From the NCBI GenBank assembly GCA_963541805.1, contig CAUTVF010000030.1:1-10456 (forward strand): DNA of 10,456 nt, in the 5' to 3' direction. The first letter of the stretch is position 1. Each line of letters begins with the position of its first letter. Under the pieces are notes generated by a model, which had not been told where the DNA came from, did not search any database, and saw only the letters and a list, made by a program, of their open reading frames with translations. Positions 1-5,570 of this stretch are shown here, in pieces. The translations under genes and the position numbers were made by a program. The DNA comes from CAUTVF01 sp963541805. Lineage in GTDB: Bacteria; Pseudomonadota; Alphaproteobacteria; Rs-D84; CASDRH01.

Positions 1-70
1 ATCGTCTAGAGGCCTAGGACAGGAGGCTTTCAATCTCCTAACAGGGGTTCGAATCCCCTTAGGGTCGCCA
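1..70 (+). tRNA. tRNA-Glu (anticodon UUC), 5' end cut by window edge
   Basis: Glutamate tRNA gene lacking about its first six acceptor bases, which lie outside the window. The anticodon stem is GGAGG (22-26) with TCTCC (34-38), enclosing the 7-base loop CTTTCAA, so the anticodon is TTC at 29-31. The T-arm is AGGGG (43-47), loop TTCGAAT, CCCCT (55-59). The 3' acceptor strand is 60-66, the discriminator is G67 and CCA is encoded at 68-70. A second CCA follows at 71-73, but acceptor geometry places the end at 70. The D-arm TCTAGAGGCCTAGGA matches the well-known bacterial tRNA-Glu. No clear hairpin terminator follows, only a T-run at 91-96. Confidence 0.95.
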
Positions 71-190
71 CCATTTGAAATCCAATAGGTTTTTTATTAA
101 TTTGGTTTTATTTTGTTCGGTTTTTGTTAGAGTGTTGTGTCATAACATGAAATTGTAAATTTACTTTAAATTAAAAAGAAGATTATTAAT

Positions 191-2251
191 ATGAAAAGGT
201 CATACTTTTACCAAACGCCAGAAATTGATAATGCTTTGCACGAAAAAATTGATCAACTTAAATTGGTTATATCAAATTTAGAAAATAATTTTTCAGATCA
301 ATTAGTTGAATTTATTGATAAAAATTATAAAATCAAATATGACAAAGAATTAAATTTAACTCAACTAGATGCAGCAACTACAATTAATGGAAAAACGCTT
401 GTGATTGCTGGTGCAGGATCTGGGAAAACTAGAACTCTTACGTATAGAACAAGTTTTTTATTAGAAAATGGTACAAATCCAGAAAATATTTTAATATTAA
501 CATTTACGAAAAAAGCGGCCAGTGAAATTAAAAAACGTGTTAATCAATTATTAGGGGGAGATATTGCAACAAATATTACCAGCGGGACATTTCATTCATT
601 TTGCAATATGTTGTTGTCAAGGTTTTCTAAAATAATTGGAATCAGTCCAAATTTTACAATTTTAGATCAAGAAGATTCATCAGATTTAATTGATTTATTA
701 AAGCGTAAGCTTAATTTAAAGAAAAATAATAAATATCCTTTTCCAAAGAAATCTGTTATCTGTGAAATAATATCTTCATCAAGAAATCGTTTAATATCAA
801 TAGATAGCATTATTGAAAAAGATTACAAAAATTATGATTGTTATATTTCAGAAGTAATAGAAATTGCAAAATTATATGATAGTCACAAAAGAAAAAATAA
901 TTTGTATGATTATGATGACTTAGTTGGTGAAGTTATTAATCATTTGAAAACAAACAGTTTATTTAAAGATATTGTTCATAATAAATATAGATATATTATG
1001 GTTGATGAATATCAAGATACAAATATTCCGCAAAAAGAATTAATAGATTTGCTTGCAGAACATGATAGCTGTTCATTAATGGTTGTGGGAGATGATAATC
1101 AAAGTATTTATTCATTTAGGGGTGCAAACTATGAAAATATATTATTATTTGGGGAAACTTACCCAGATGCCAAACTAATAAAATTAGAGCAAAATTATCG
1201 AAGCACTCCTACAATTTTAAATTTCATTAATGGTATATCAGATCAAATTTTATTAGGATATAAAAAAAAGTTATTTTCAAATGACAATATCCAAGGACAA
1301 AAACCTCAAGTAATTCATTTAAATAGGGAAACTCAAGAAGCGGAATTTATTGCAGATAAAATCGTTAATTTAAATGATAGGTTGAAATATAGAGATATTG
1401 CAATATTATGTCGCAGTTCATTTCATTCGAATTTTGTTCAAGCTGAATTATTGAAAAGAAGAATTCCATTTATAGTTGTTGGTGGTATGAAATTTGTTGA
1501 AAAACGACATGTAAAGGACGTTTTGGCATATGTTAAATTACTTTGGAATCCTTGTGATTCAACTTCATGGCAAAGAATTTTAACAATTCTTGATGGCATT
1601 GGTTCTGTTACAGCAAATAAAATTATAAGTGATATACAAAATAGTGGTGGTGATTTTAAAGTAATTATAAAAGATGCCTATGTGAAAAAAAGTATTGACA
1701 TAAAATTATTGTTTTACATGCTGGATAATGCAAGCAAAGCAAATACTTTGTCTGAACAATTTGAAATTATTGAAAAGTATTATACTCCTATTCTAAAAAA
1801 ACTTGAAGAAGATTGGGCAGTAAGAATTGAAGATTTTAAAGTATTAGAAAATTTGTGTGCAGAATATAAAACAATAGATGAATTTTTATCTAATTTAACA
1901 ATTGATCCTCCATCTGATTCGAATATTTCTTTTACATATTCTCAACATACAGGGGATTTTGTAACAATTTCAACGATTCACAGTGCAAAAGGTTTGGAAT
2001 GGAATACTGTATTTGTGATTTCTTTAGTCGATGGTGCAATCCCATATTACAAATCATTTGATGATTATGAACAACTGGAAGAAGAGAGAAAATTATTCTA
2101 TGTTGCATGTAGTCGTGCCAAAGAGAGTTTATATCTTACTTCTCCTGGAATTTTTAGGACATTTGATTCTTTTTTTTGTAATATCTCTCGATTTATTACA
2201 GAGGTTGATCAAAATAAGTATGAATATAGTCGCATTATAGATTATTTTTAG
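191..2251 (+). CDS. UvrD/Rep/PcrA-type superfamily 1 DNA helicase
   Basis: ATP-dependent 3'-5' DNA helicase of 686 residues, expected to act in the cytoplasm in DNA repair or replication restart. All SF1A motifs are intact: a Q-motif-like LNLTQLDAA (54-62), motif I AGAGSGKT (73-80), Ia TFTKKAA (104-110), Ib SGTFHSF (131-137), II VDEYQD (271-276), III GDDNQSIYSFRGA (300-312), IV QNYRS (334-338), V TIHSAKGLEW (595-604) and VI EERKLFYVACSRAK (631-644). The N-terminal 50 residues before the Q motif are an extension not needed for the core. The protein ends about 20 residues after the SRFITE segment, so it lacks the Tudor-like C-terminal tail of classical UvrD/PcrA. This makes the exact orthologue uncertain (uvrD, rep or a third UvrD-like paralogue). 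The Shine-Dalgarno is weak (AGAAG, about 10 bases before the ATG). It follows the tRNA by 120 bases and is convergent with the next gene. Confidence 0.93.
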   Translation: MKRSYFYQTPEIDNALHEKIDQLKLVISNLENNFSDQLVEFIDKNYKIKYDKELNLTQLDAATTINGKTLVIAGAGSGKTRTLTYRTSFLLENGTNPENILILTFTKKAASEIKKRVNQLLGGDIATNITSGTFHSFCNMLLSRFSKIIGISPNFTILDQEDSSDLIDLLKRKLNLKKNNKYPFPKKSVICEIISSSRNRLISIDSIIEKDYKNYDCYISEVIEIAKLYDSHKRKNNLYDYDDLVGEVINHLKTNSLFKDIVHNKYRYIMVDEYQDTNIPQKELIDLLAEHDSCSLMVVGDDNQSIYSFRGANYENILLFGETYPDAKLIKLEQNYRSTPTILNFINGISDQILLGYKKKLFSNDNIQGQKPQVIHLNRETQEAEFIADKIVNLNDRLKYRDIAILCRSSFHSNFVQAELLKRRIPFIVVGGMKFVEKRHVKDVLAYVKLLWNPCDSTSWQRILTILDGIGSVTANKIISDIQNSGGDFKVIIKDAYVKKSIDIKLLFYMLDNASKANTLSEQFEIIEKYYTPILKKLEEDWAVRIEDFKVLENLCAEYKTIDEFLSNLTIDPPSDSNISFTYSQHTGDFVTISTIHSAKGLEWNTVFVISLVDGAIPYYKSFDDYEQLEEERKLFYVACSRAKESLYLTSPGIFRTFDSFFCNISRFITEVDQNKYEYSRIIDYF

Positions 2252-2265
2252 CAAAGATATTAAAA

Positions 2266-2296
2266 ACATACGATTAGAACAGATCTAACCGTATGT
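2266..2296 (-). terminator. Hairpin between convergent genes (probable terminator)
   Basis: Inverted repeat with arms 2266-2277 and 2285-2296: 11 of 12 pairs match (one A-C mismatch at 2273/2289) around a 7-base loop. It sits between the stop of the helicase (2251) and the stop of the minus-strand gene at 2308. Read on the minus strand it is followed by TTTTAATATC, so it best suits the minus-strand gene. It may also end helicase transcripts, although no T-run follows on the plus strand. Confidence 0.6.
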
Positions 2297-2307
2297 ATTG
2301 ACTTTAC

Positions 2308-2589
2308 TTAATTAGCAATAGACATGCGTCTAGCATATCCAAAGTGAGCAAAATATGCCTGCTGGATGATATCCTCATCCGTCCGGCTACCTCGTTCTGA
2401 GCACAAATCTTTTTTCAGATTATTCATGAAACTCAGTTTTTCATCTTGCGCAAGAGAATTATATATCTCTAACACTCGATTCTTCAGATACATTTGCACA
2501 TTAGACTCATTGGAGAACCATTTACAAATTCTACCAAGTTCGTCATCAACTCTCATATCATGTTTGAAAGAGCCTCTTACCCTGTACAT
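2308..2589 (-). CDS. Small protein of unknown function, paralogue A (93 aa)
   Basis: I do not recognise a family. It is a 93-residue, soluble, charged protein with no signal peptide or membrane segment. Its N-terminal half aligns with the product of the neighbouring gene at 2764-3087: both begin MY-x-x-RG-x-FK, then have G-x-IC-(K/R)-WF (residues 19-25 here), then K-x-x-V/L-x-x-I-(Y/F)-N. The C-terminal halves differ; this one ends with an aromatic- and arginine-containing stretch (YFAHFGYARRMSIAN). The start is well supported: GGAGG lies 7 bases before the ATG. It has its own promoter (2646-2671) and hairpin (2266-2296), so it appears monocistronic. Base composition is unlike its neighbours: 29 of 60 bases are G/C at 2341-2400, against 11 of 60 in a helicase segment (841-900). 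That points to transfer or to a different codon preference. Confidence 0.8.
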   Translation of the reverse strand: MYRVRGSFKHDMRVDDELGRICKWFSNESNVQMYLKNRVLEIYNSLAQDEKLSFMNNLKKDLCSERGSRTDEDIIQQAYFAHFGYARRMSIAN

Positions 2590-2645
2590 TCATTTTCCTC
2601 CATGGAAATAAGAATATTCATAAAAATAATTTATGTGTGATGAAA

Positions 2646-2671
2646 ATTATACAAAATCAAATAAATGTCAA
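2646..2671 (-). promoter_or_regulatory. Candidate sigma-70 promoter for the 93-aa gene
   Basis: On the minus strand, a perfect TTGACA (2666-2671) and a perfect TATAAT (2646-2651) are separated by 14 bases, shorter than the usual 16-18. The predicted start near 2639 gives a leader of about 50 bases that includes the GGAGG ribosome site. Two perfect hexamers argue for a promoter; the short spacing lowers confidence. Confidence 0.55.
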
Positions 2672-2715
2672 GATAAATTGTATTTAAAAAAAAGAATTTT
2701 TTACAATGTGAATAA

Positions 2716-2746
2716 AGAAGCCTAAACACATAATGTTTAGGCTTCT
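2716..2746 (-). terminator. Rho-independent-type terminator of the 107-aa gene
   Basis: Perfect 13-bp stem (2716-2728 with 2734-2746) around a 5-base loop, CATAA on the plus strand. It begins 18 bases beyond the TAG stop at 2764 of the minus-strand gene. On the minus strand it is followed by TTATTC, a modest T-rich tail. It separates the two paralogous genes into independent transcripts. Confidence 0.75.
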
Positions 2747-2763
2747 AGCTGGAAACGAACCTG

Positions 2764-3087
2764 CTATAGGTTAGGCTTATTCTTACAACAGTGTAGACAA
2801 TTCTTACATTTCGAAACCTCTTCTTTAGGGGTAAGATAATCAGAATACCGATTGATCAAAATTCCCATTGCGTTTCGCGGTAGAGATAAAACTTGGACCG
2901 TTCCATAAATATCGTCCATTAAATCTTCCCGATCTTCACTGGATTCCATATTATTAAAAATACGGATCACCTTATGCTTATGCCTTGTCGGAATGCTAAC
3001 ATTCTCTAAGAACCAACGGCATATCTGCCCTGTCTTTCCAACATCATTACTTGCTACTCGTTTAAATTCACCACGAGCTTCGTACAT
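2764..3087 (-). CDS. Small protein of unknown function, paralogue B with C-terminal Cys cluster (107 aa)
   Basis: Paralogue of the 93-residue protein encoded at 2308-2589. It shares MY-x-x-RG-x-FK at the start, GQICRWF (residues 20-26) and KVIRIFN (39-45). It differs at the end: after a divergent middle it carries KCKNCLHCCKNKPNL, a CxxCxxCC cluster at residues 94, 97, 100 and 101 that could bind a metal ion. No signal peptide is seen with this start, so it is probably cytoplasmic. The frame stays open back to an ATG at 3150, but the ATG at 3087 is chosen because GGGAGG lies about 6 bases before it, the paralogue starts at the same MY, and the candidate promoter overlaps the longer version. 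It has its own terminator (2716-2746). G+C is raised (26 of 60 bases at 3001-3060). Function unknown. Confidence 0.78.
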   Translation of the reverse strand: MYEARGEFKRVASNDVGKTGQICRWFLENVSIPTRHKHKVIRIFNNMESSEDREDLMDDIYGTVQVLSLPRNAMGILINRYSDYLTPKEEVSKCKNCLHCCKNKPNL

Positions 3088-3136
3088 AGAATTCCTCCCA
3101 GAAATAATTGTAAAAATACTTTTACATCGCTGAAAG

Positions 3137-3163
3137 CGTATAACAATCATTTCTATTTATCAA
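3137..3163 (-). promoter_or_regulatory. Possible promoter for the 107-aa gene
   Basis: On the minus strand, TTGATA (3158-3163) and TATACG (3137-3142) are separated by 15 bases. The predicted start falls near 3130, giving a leader of about 43 bases with GGGAGG before the ATG at 3087. Both boxes are imperfect, so support comes mainly from position. Confidence 0.35.
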
Positions 3164-3165
3164 GT

Positions 3166-3200
3166 AAAAAATAGACAATTTTATATATTGTCTATTTTTT
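3166..3200 (-). terminator. Bidirectional terminator-like hairpin
   Basis: AAAAAATAGACAAT (3166-3179) pairs with ATTGTCTATTTTTT (3187-3200) around a 7-base loop. The stem is flanked by six A on the left and six T on the right, so it would work on either strand. On the minus strand it could end transcripts from the nuclease gene at 3490-3966, leaving a 3' untranslated region of about 290 bases. It also isolates the promoter of the next gene. Confidence 0.65.
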
Positions 3201-3489
3201 GCATGCATATAAATTTAACAATTTCAATAAATCTTGGGGGAATTTGTTGTTAAAAAACCTAAATTTATAGAGGATGATTGGTGATACTAAAGTAAAAATG
3301 CTGGTTAAAAGTATTAATTTACCATTAGTAAATCTAATCTGAAATATTGGTTATTATTCTTTTTAAGAAATAGATAATTCTAACACAATTAATAAATAAT
3401 ATTTTGTAGTAGCTATAGAAATATTCTTAAATTTATTTAAAGGATCTATCAAAATTTTTTTTAAAAATTAATCTGTCCCTGGGTAAAGA
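3201..3489. other. AT-rich intergenic stretch without a convincing gene
   Basis: About 290 bases between the bidirectional hairpin and the nuclease stop codon. The only plus-strand reading frame I noted is 22 codons (3274-3342), with an AGAGG too close to its ATG to be a good ribosome site. A run of eight T followed by five A lies at 3455-3467, and an imperfect 12-base direct repeat overlaps the right end (3470-3505). I see no tRNA, transposon end or conserved RNA fold. Confidence 0.6.
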
Positions 3490-3505
3490 TTAAAATCTGT
3501 TCCTG
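3470..3505. repeat. Imperfect 12-base direct repeat at the nuclease stop codon
   Basis: AATCTGTCCCTG (3470-3481) and AATCTGTTCCTG (3494-3505) match at 11 of 12 positions with a 24-base period. One copy encodes the last residues of the nuclease (NRNRF) and the other lies just past its stop, in the same frame. It looks like a small tandem duplication of eight codons, with the stop between the copies. Confidence 0.5.
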
Positions 3506-3966
3506 TTCATAATTCTATATTTTTCTGGTTGTATAAACGTTCCACGCCACAATCCAATCTTATTTTCTTTTGCTTTTGTCTCCTGATCTATGTAATCATC
3601 ACTATATCTTGAATATGCGACAGCAAATCCTTTTTTGACCATTTCTTTATTAAGATCAATATTCCCATTGTAGCATACGGTTAATATTCTATTGTATTTG
3701 TCGTGTCCCTTAATACTACAGATTGTATCATCTGTGATCATATTTTGTAATGCTTCTTTTGAAGAGTTTCCACATTGATATTCTTGTTCATTTTCATCGA
3801 GACATGTTTGTTTATATTCTGGAGCATCAATTCCATACATTCGAGTCATAACCCCATTAACTACTAAACTATCTCCATCAACAACATTAATATTACCTGC
3901 ACTAAGCTGAAATGTGATACAGAAATAAACCAAGAATAAATTTAATATCTTAATGCTTTTTGACAT
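3490..3966 (-). CDS. Secreted thermonuclease-like (SNase family) protein
   Basis: Staphylococcal-nuclease-fold protein of 158 residues, predicted to cleave DNA or RNA with Ca2+ in the periplasm or outside the cell. Residues 1-24 form a signal peptide (basic start, hydrophobic core, SAG at the likely cleavage point). The catalytic set is complete by comparison with Staphylococcus nuclease: DGD at 30-32, R42, D47 and E50 in YGIDAPE, and DKYNR (89-93) supplying the second arginine, R93. Four mature cysteines (55, 65, 83, 98) could form two disulfides, suiting an oxidising compartment. The C55-C65 insert resembles alphaproteobacterial members. The family also holds non-nuclease binding proteins, but the intact active site favours activity. 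There is no Shine-Dalgarno: the -10 box ends 8 bases before the ATG, suggesting a leaderless mRNA. The start is set by the signal peptide. Confidence 0.88.
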   Translation of the reverse strand: MSKSIKILNLFLVYFCITFQLSAGNINVVDGDSLVVNGVMTRMYGIDAPEYKQTCLDENEQEYQCGNSSKEALQNMITDDTICSIKGHDKYNRILTVCYNGNIDLNKEMVKKGFAVAYSRYSDDYIDQETKAKENKIGLWRGTFIQPEKYRIMNRNRF

Positions 3967-3974
3967 AGCGCTTT

Positions 3975-4001
3975 ATTATATCATGGTTTAAATCTTATCA
4001 A
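3975..4001 (-). promoter_or_regulatory. Candidate promoter of the nuclease gene (leaderless)
   Basis: On the minus strand, TTGATA (3996-4001) and a perfect TATAAT (3975-3980) with a 15-base spacer. Only AAAGCGCT separates TATAAT from the ATG at 3966, so transcription should start at or one to two bases before the start codon. Confidence 0.55.
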
Positions 4002-4011
4002 AATGATTTTG

Positions 4012-4038
4012 TATAAAAAAGCCCCTATTAAAGGGGCT
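4012..4038 (-). terminator. Rho-independent terminator of the 298-aa lipoprotein gene
   Basis: On the minus strand, AGCCCCT (4038-4032), a 5-base loop, AGGGGCT (4026-4020) and then TTTTTT (4020-4015): a GC-rich 7-bp stem with a proper T-run. It lies 17 bases past the stop at 4055. It is the most canonical terminator in the window and separates this gene from the nuclease gene. Confidence 0.85.
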
Positions 4039-4054
4039 AGTTAAAGAAAGTTTT

Positions 4055-4951
4055 TTATTTAAATTCTGGTGATGTAATTTTTACCACATTTCTATAGCAA
4101 AAATTCCGATCTGTGTTGTAAAGATATGAAATATTATCATTTCTGGTATTTCTAATTACAACATAGACTTCGTAACCATTTAATAATGCATTCATAAATT
4201 CTGCTGCATCATAGCCAGATCCCAATTTTTCATTAACTGAACTTTGCAATAATTCAGATAACTTGAAATTGGAGGTGGGTATTGGAAGCGGACCATACTG
4301 CACTTCGAACATGTAACCATCTTTTTTACTTACAGTATCAATGCAAACAATGACAATATCAAAGAATTGATTATAAGTACTGTTATCAATATATGTTTTG
4401 ATTAAAATATCATTAGTTATTTTAATCCCAATATACAGATTTGATGGATATATATGATATTTTCCATCAATATTTGTATCAGTACTTGTCACTTTTTCAA
4501 AGAAACGATAAATAAATCCGTCATAATTAAATGGCGTAAGTGCATTTTTTGCTCTCTTTTCCAATCCATCGTACACAGATCTAAATGATCCGTTTGAACC
4601 AAAATTATAATAGTTCAAGTATCCAACAATCCCGTCAAATGCCAAATATCTTGGATTATTGATAAAACTTTCACCCACTTTAAGATCGTAAGTTTCAGGA
4701 TTGTCCACATGACCGGTATAAAAGTCTACTTTCCAAAATCGCCCAAGTGAAGTATTTTTAATCTCCATTCCTTTTGAATCCGTCGCGTTTGTAAGCCATG
4801 TTGCAGATTTATTTTTGGCCATCTGATCCGCTTGCTTGGATTCTGTATCTTTAGTGTAGTAATTGTAGTTTACAGTACATCCCCCAAGATACAAAATATA
4901 TACAACGGATATAATAATAAAAAACTTCTTCACAATATTAAGTTGTTTCAT
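4055..4951 (-). CDS. Predicted lipoprotein of unknown function (298 aa)
   Basis: Lipoprotein with a short basic start, a hydrophobic stretch (about residues 10-23) and lipobox LGGC, with the modified cysteine at 25. Residue +2 is Thr rather than Asp, so by the usual Lol rule it should go to the outer membrane. I do not recognise the rest, which is rich in Tyr, Asn, Phe and Ser and has no further membrane segment. It shows a mixed pattern with a possible ligand-binding or beta-rich character, but no named motif. The frame is open to an ATG at 4996, but 4951 is chosen: a perfect AAGGAGG lies 6 bases before it, and the TATAAT of the promoter (4986-4991) falls inside the longer version. It is monocistronic, with a strong promoter and terminator. 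An unrelated small lipoprotein lies about 385 bases upstream on the same strand. Confidence 0.8.
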   Translation of the reverse strand: MKQLNIVKKFFIIISVVYILYLGGCTVNYNYYTKDTESKQADQMAKNKSATWLTNATDSKGMEIKNTSLGRFWKVDFYTGHVDNPETYDLKVGESFINNPRYLAFDGIVGYLNYYNFGSNGSFRSVYDGLEKRAKNALTPFNYDGFIYRFFEKVTSTDTNIDGKYHIYPSNLYIGIKITNDILIKTYIDNSTYNQFFDIVIVCIDTVSKKDGYMFEVQYGPLPIPTSNFKLSELLQSSVNEKLGSGYDAAEFMNALLNGYEVYVVIRNTRNDNISYLYNTDRNFCYRNVVKITSPEFK

Positions 4952-4985
4952 AAACAACCTCCTTAAAAATAATTTTGTAGTTCTT

Positions 4986-5013
4986 ATTATAGACATAAAA
5001 TTTTATTTGTCAA
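4986..5013 (-). promoter_or_regulatory. Strong sigma-70 promoter of the 298-aa lipoprotein gene
   Basis: On the minus strand, perfect TTGACA (5008-5013) and perfect TATAAT (4986-4991) with a 16-base spacer. The predicted start near 4979 gives a leader of about 28 bases containing AAGGAGG. With both hexamers perfect, high constitutive expression is likely. Confidence 0.8.
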
Positions 5014-5020
5014 TATTTGT

Positions 5021-5039
5021 TTTTAAACTTAGTTTAAAA
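5021..5039. repeat. Short inverted repeat just upstream of the lipoprotein promoter
   Basis: TTTTAAACT (5021-5029) and AGTTTAAAA (5031-5039) are perfect inverted copies with one base between them. They end 7 bases from the -35 box of the promoter at 4986-5013. It could be an operator or an AT-rich UP-like element; chance is possible in such AT-rich DNA. Confidence 0.4.
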
Positions 5040-5287
5040 CATATGCCATATTACTTTATTGAAAATTCAGTAACTCTACGATCCAATATTTACTAAATAG
5101 TCATACTTCTATAATTTTATTTATGTATGAAATAATAATTCGAAGAAAAGAACAATAATCAGGTAAATAATAACAGATCTAAATATAGTTTAATTAAATA
5201 CTTAATAAGCAAGTAGTTGCAGTATAAAGATTTAAATGAAACATTTTTAATAAAATTTAAAAATATATACATATGTTGAAAATAAAA
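5040..5287. other. AT-rich intergenic stretch, no gene seen
   Basis: About 250 bases between the small lipoprotein's terminator and the upstream element of the 298-residue lipoprotein gene. On the plus strand I traced only frames of about 10-20 codons without ribosome sites. No repeat, tRNA or mobile-element end stands out. Confidence 0.55.
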
Positions 5288-5313
5288 AAACTTACATCAT
5301 GTGATGTAAGTTT
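5288..5313 (-). terminator. Terminator of the small lipoprotein gene
   Basis: Nearly perfect palindrome: AAACTTACATC (5288-5298) pairs with GATGTAAGTTT (5303-5313) around loop ATGT. On the minus strand it is followed by a long T-run, the complement of the A-run at 5284-5290, partly inside the stem. It begins 23 bases past the stop codon at 5336. On the plus strand T-rich sequence also follows. Confidence 0.75.
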
Positions 5314-5335
5314 AAATATTATTTTTTCTAGCAAA

Positions 5336-5482
5336 CTATTTACAAGGGGATATAATTTCAGACAAAGAAATTATACCAAGTAAATAATCATTTGTACAAT
5401 ACTTTTGATTCCCGATCTTTCCTCTAGAACCTGTGCATGCTGCTAAAGCAAGCATCATTAATGATACAGCTACTACTTTCAT
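5336..5482 (-). CDS. Small lipoprotein, 48 aa
   Basis: A short gene that is easily missed. The product begins MKVVAVSLMMLALAAC: a basic start, hydrophobic stretch and lipobox LAAC with the lipid-modified cysteine at 16. The mature part is only 33 residues, with two more cysteines (29 and 47) that could form a disulfide. Residue +2 is Thr, consistent with the outer membrane. A ribosome site AAGGAAAGGA lies about 6 bases before the ATG, and a hairpin terminator follows (5288-5313), so this is very probably a real gene. It resembles entericidin-type small lipoproteins only in size and signal; I do not claim homology. It starts 88 bases beyond the macB stop on the same strand, so it may be the last gene of the efflux operon or have its own promoter in that gap. 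Confidence 0.8.
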   Translation of the reverse strand: MKVVAVSLMMLALAACTGSRGKIGNQKYCTNDYLLGIISLSEIISPCK

Positions 5483-5512
5483 TTTTTATCCTTTCCTTCT
5501 TGTTAATTTATC

Positions 5513-5526
5513 TGTACTTATGTACA
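5513..5526. promoter_or_regulatory. Short inverted repeat in the leader of the small lipoprotein gene
   Basis: TGTAC (5513-5517), four bases, then GTACA (5522-5526), between the macB stop and the small lipoprotein. A possible -10 TATACT lies just upstream on the minus strand (5536-5541), without a good -35. It could be an operator or a small leader hairpin; the evidence is weak. Confidence 0.3.
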
Positions 5527-5570
5527 TCTACGCCTAGTATATTATCTTTATTTTTTTTATAAAGAGAAAA

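Noticed and set aside
1..190. tRNA-Glu as an integration (att) site for a genomic island
   Set aside because: No repeat of the tRNA 3' end was found elsewhere in the window and no integrase is present.
2366..2611. Plus-strand open frame of 81 codons opposite the 93-residue gene
   Set aside because: The minus-strand frame has a paralogue, ribosome site and promoter; the plus-strand one has none.
2747..2763. T-loop-like GGTTCG on the minus strand just before the terminator, as a tRNA remnant
   Set aside because: No matching T-stem, anticodon arm or acceptor could be built around it.
2308..3087. Toxin-antitoxin pair
   Set aside because: The two genes are paralogs, separately transcribed and not overlapping, which is unlike a toxin-antitoxin operon.
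3088..3150. Upstream extension of the 107-residue protein to an ATG at 3150
   Set aside because: The paralogue starts at the equivalent of 3087, GGGAGG precedes 3087, and the extension overlaps the candidate promoter.
3274..3342. 22-codon plus-strand frame in the intergenic region
   Set aside because: AGAGG abuts the ATG too closely, there is no promoter or terminator, and the peptide has no signal or recognisable composition.
4952..4996. Upstream extension of the 298-residue lipoprotein to an ATG at 4996
   Set aside because: The extension contains the perfect TATAAT box, and AAGGAGG plus the lipoprotein signal point to 4951.
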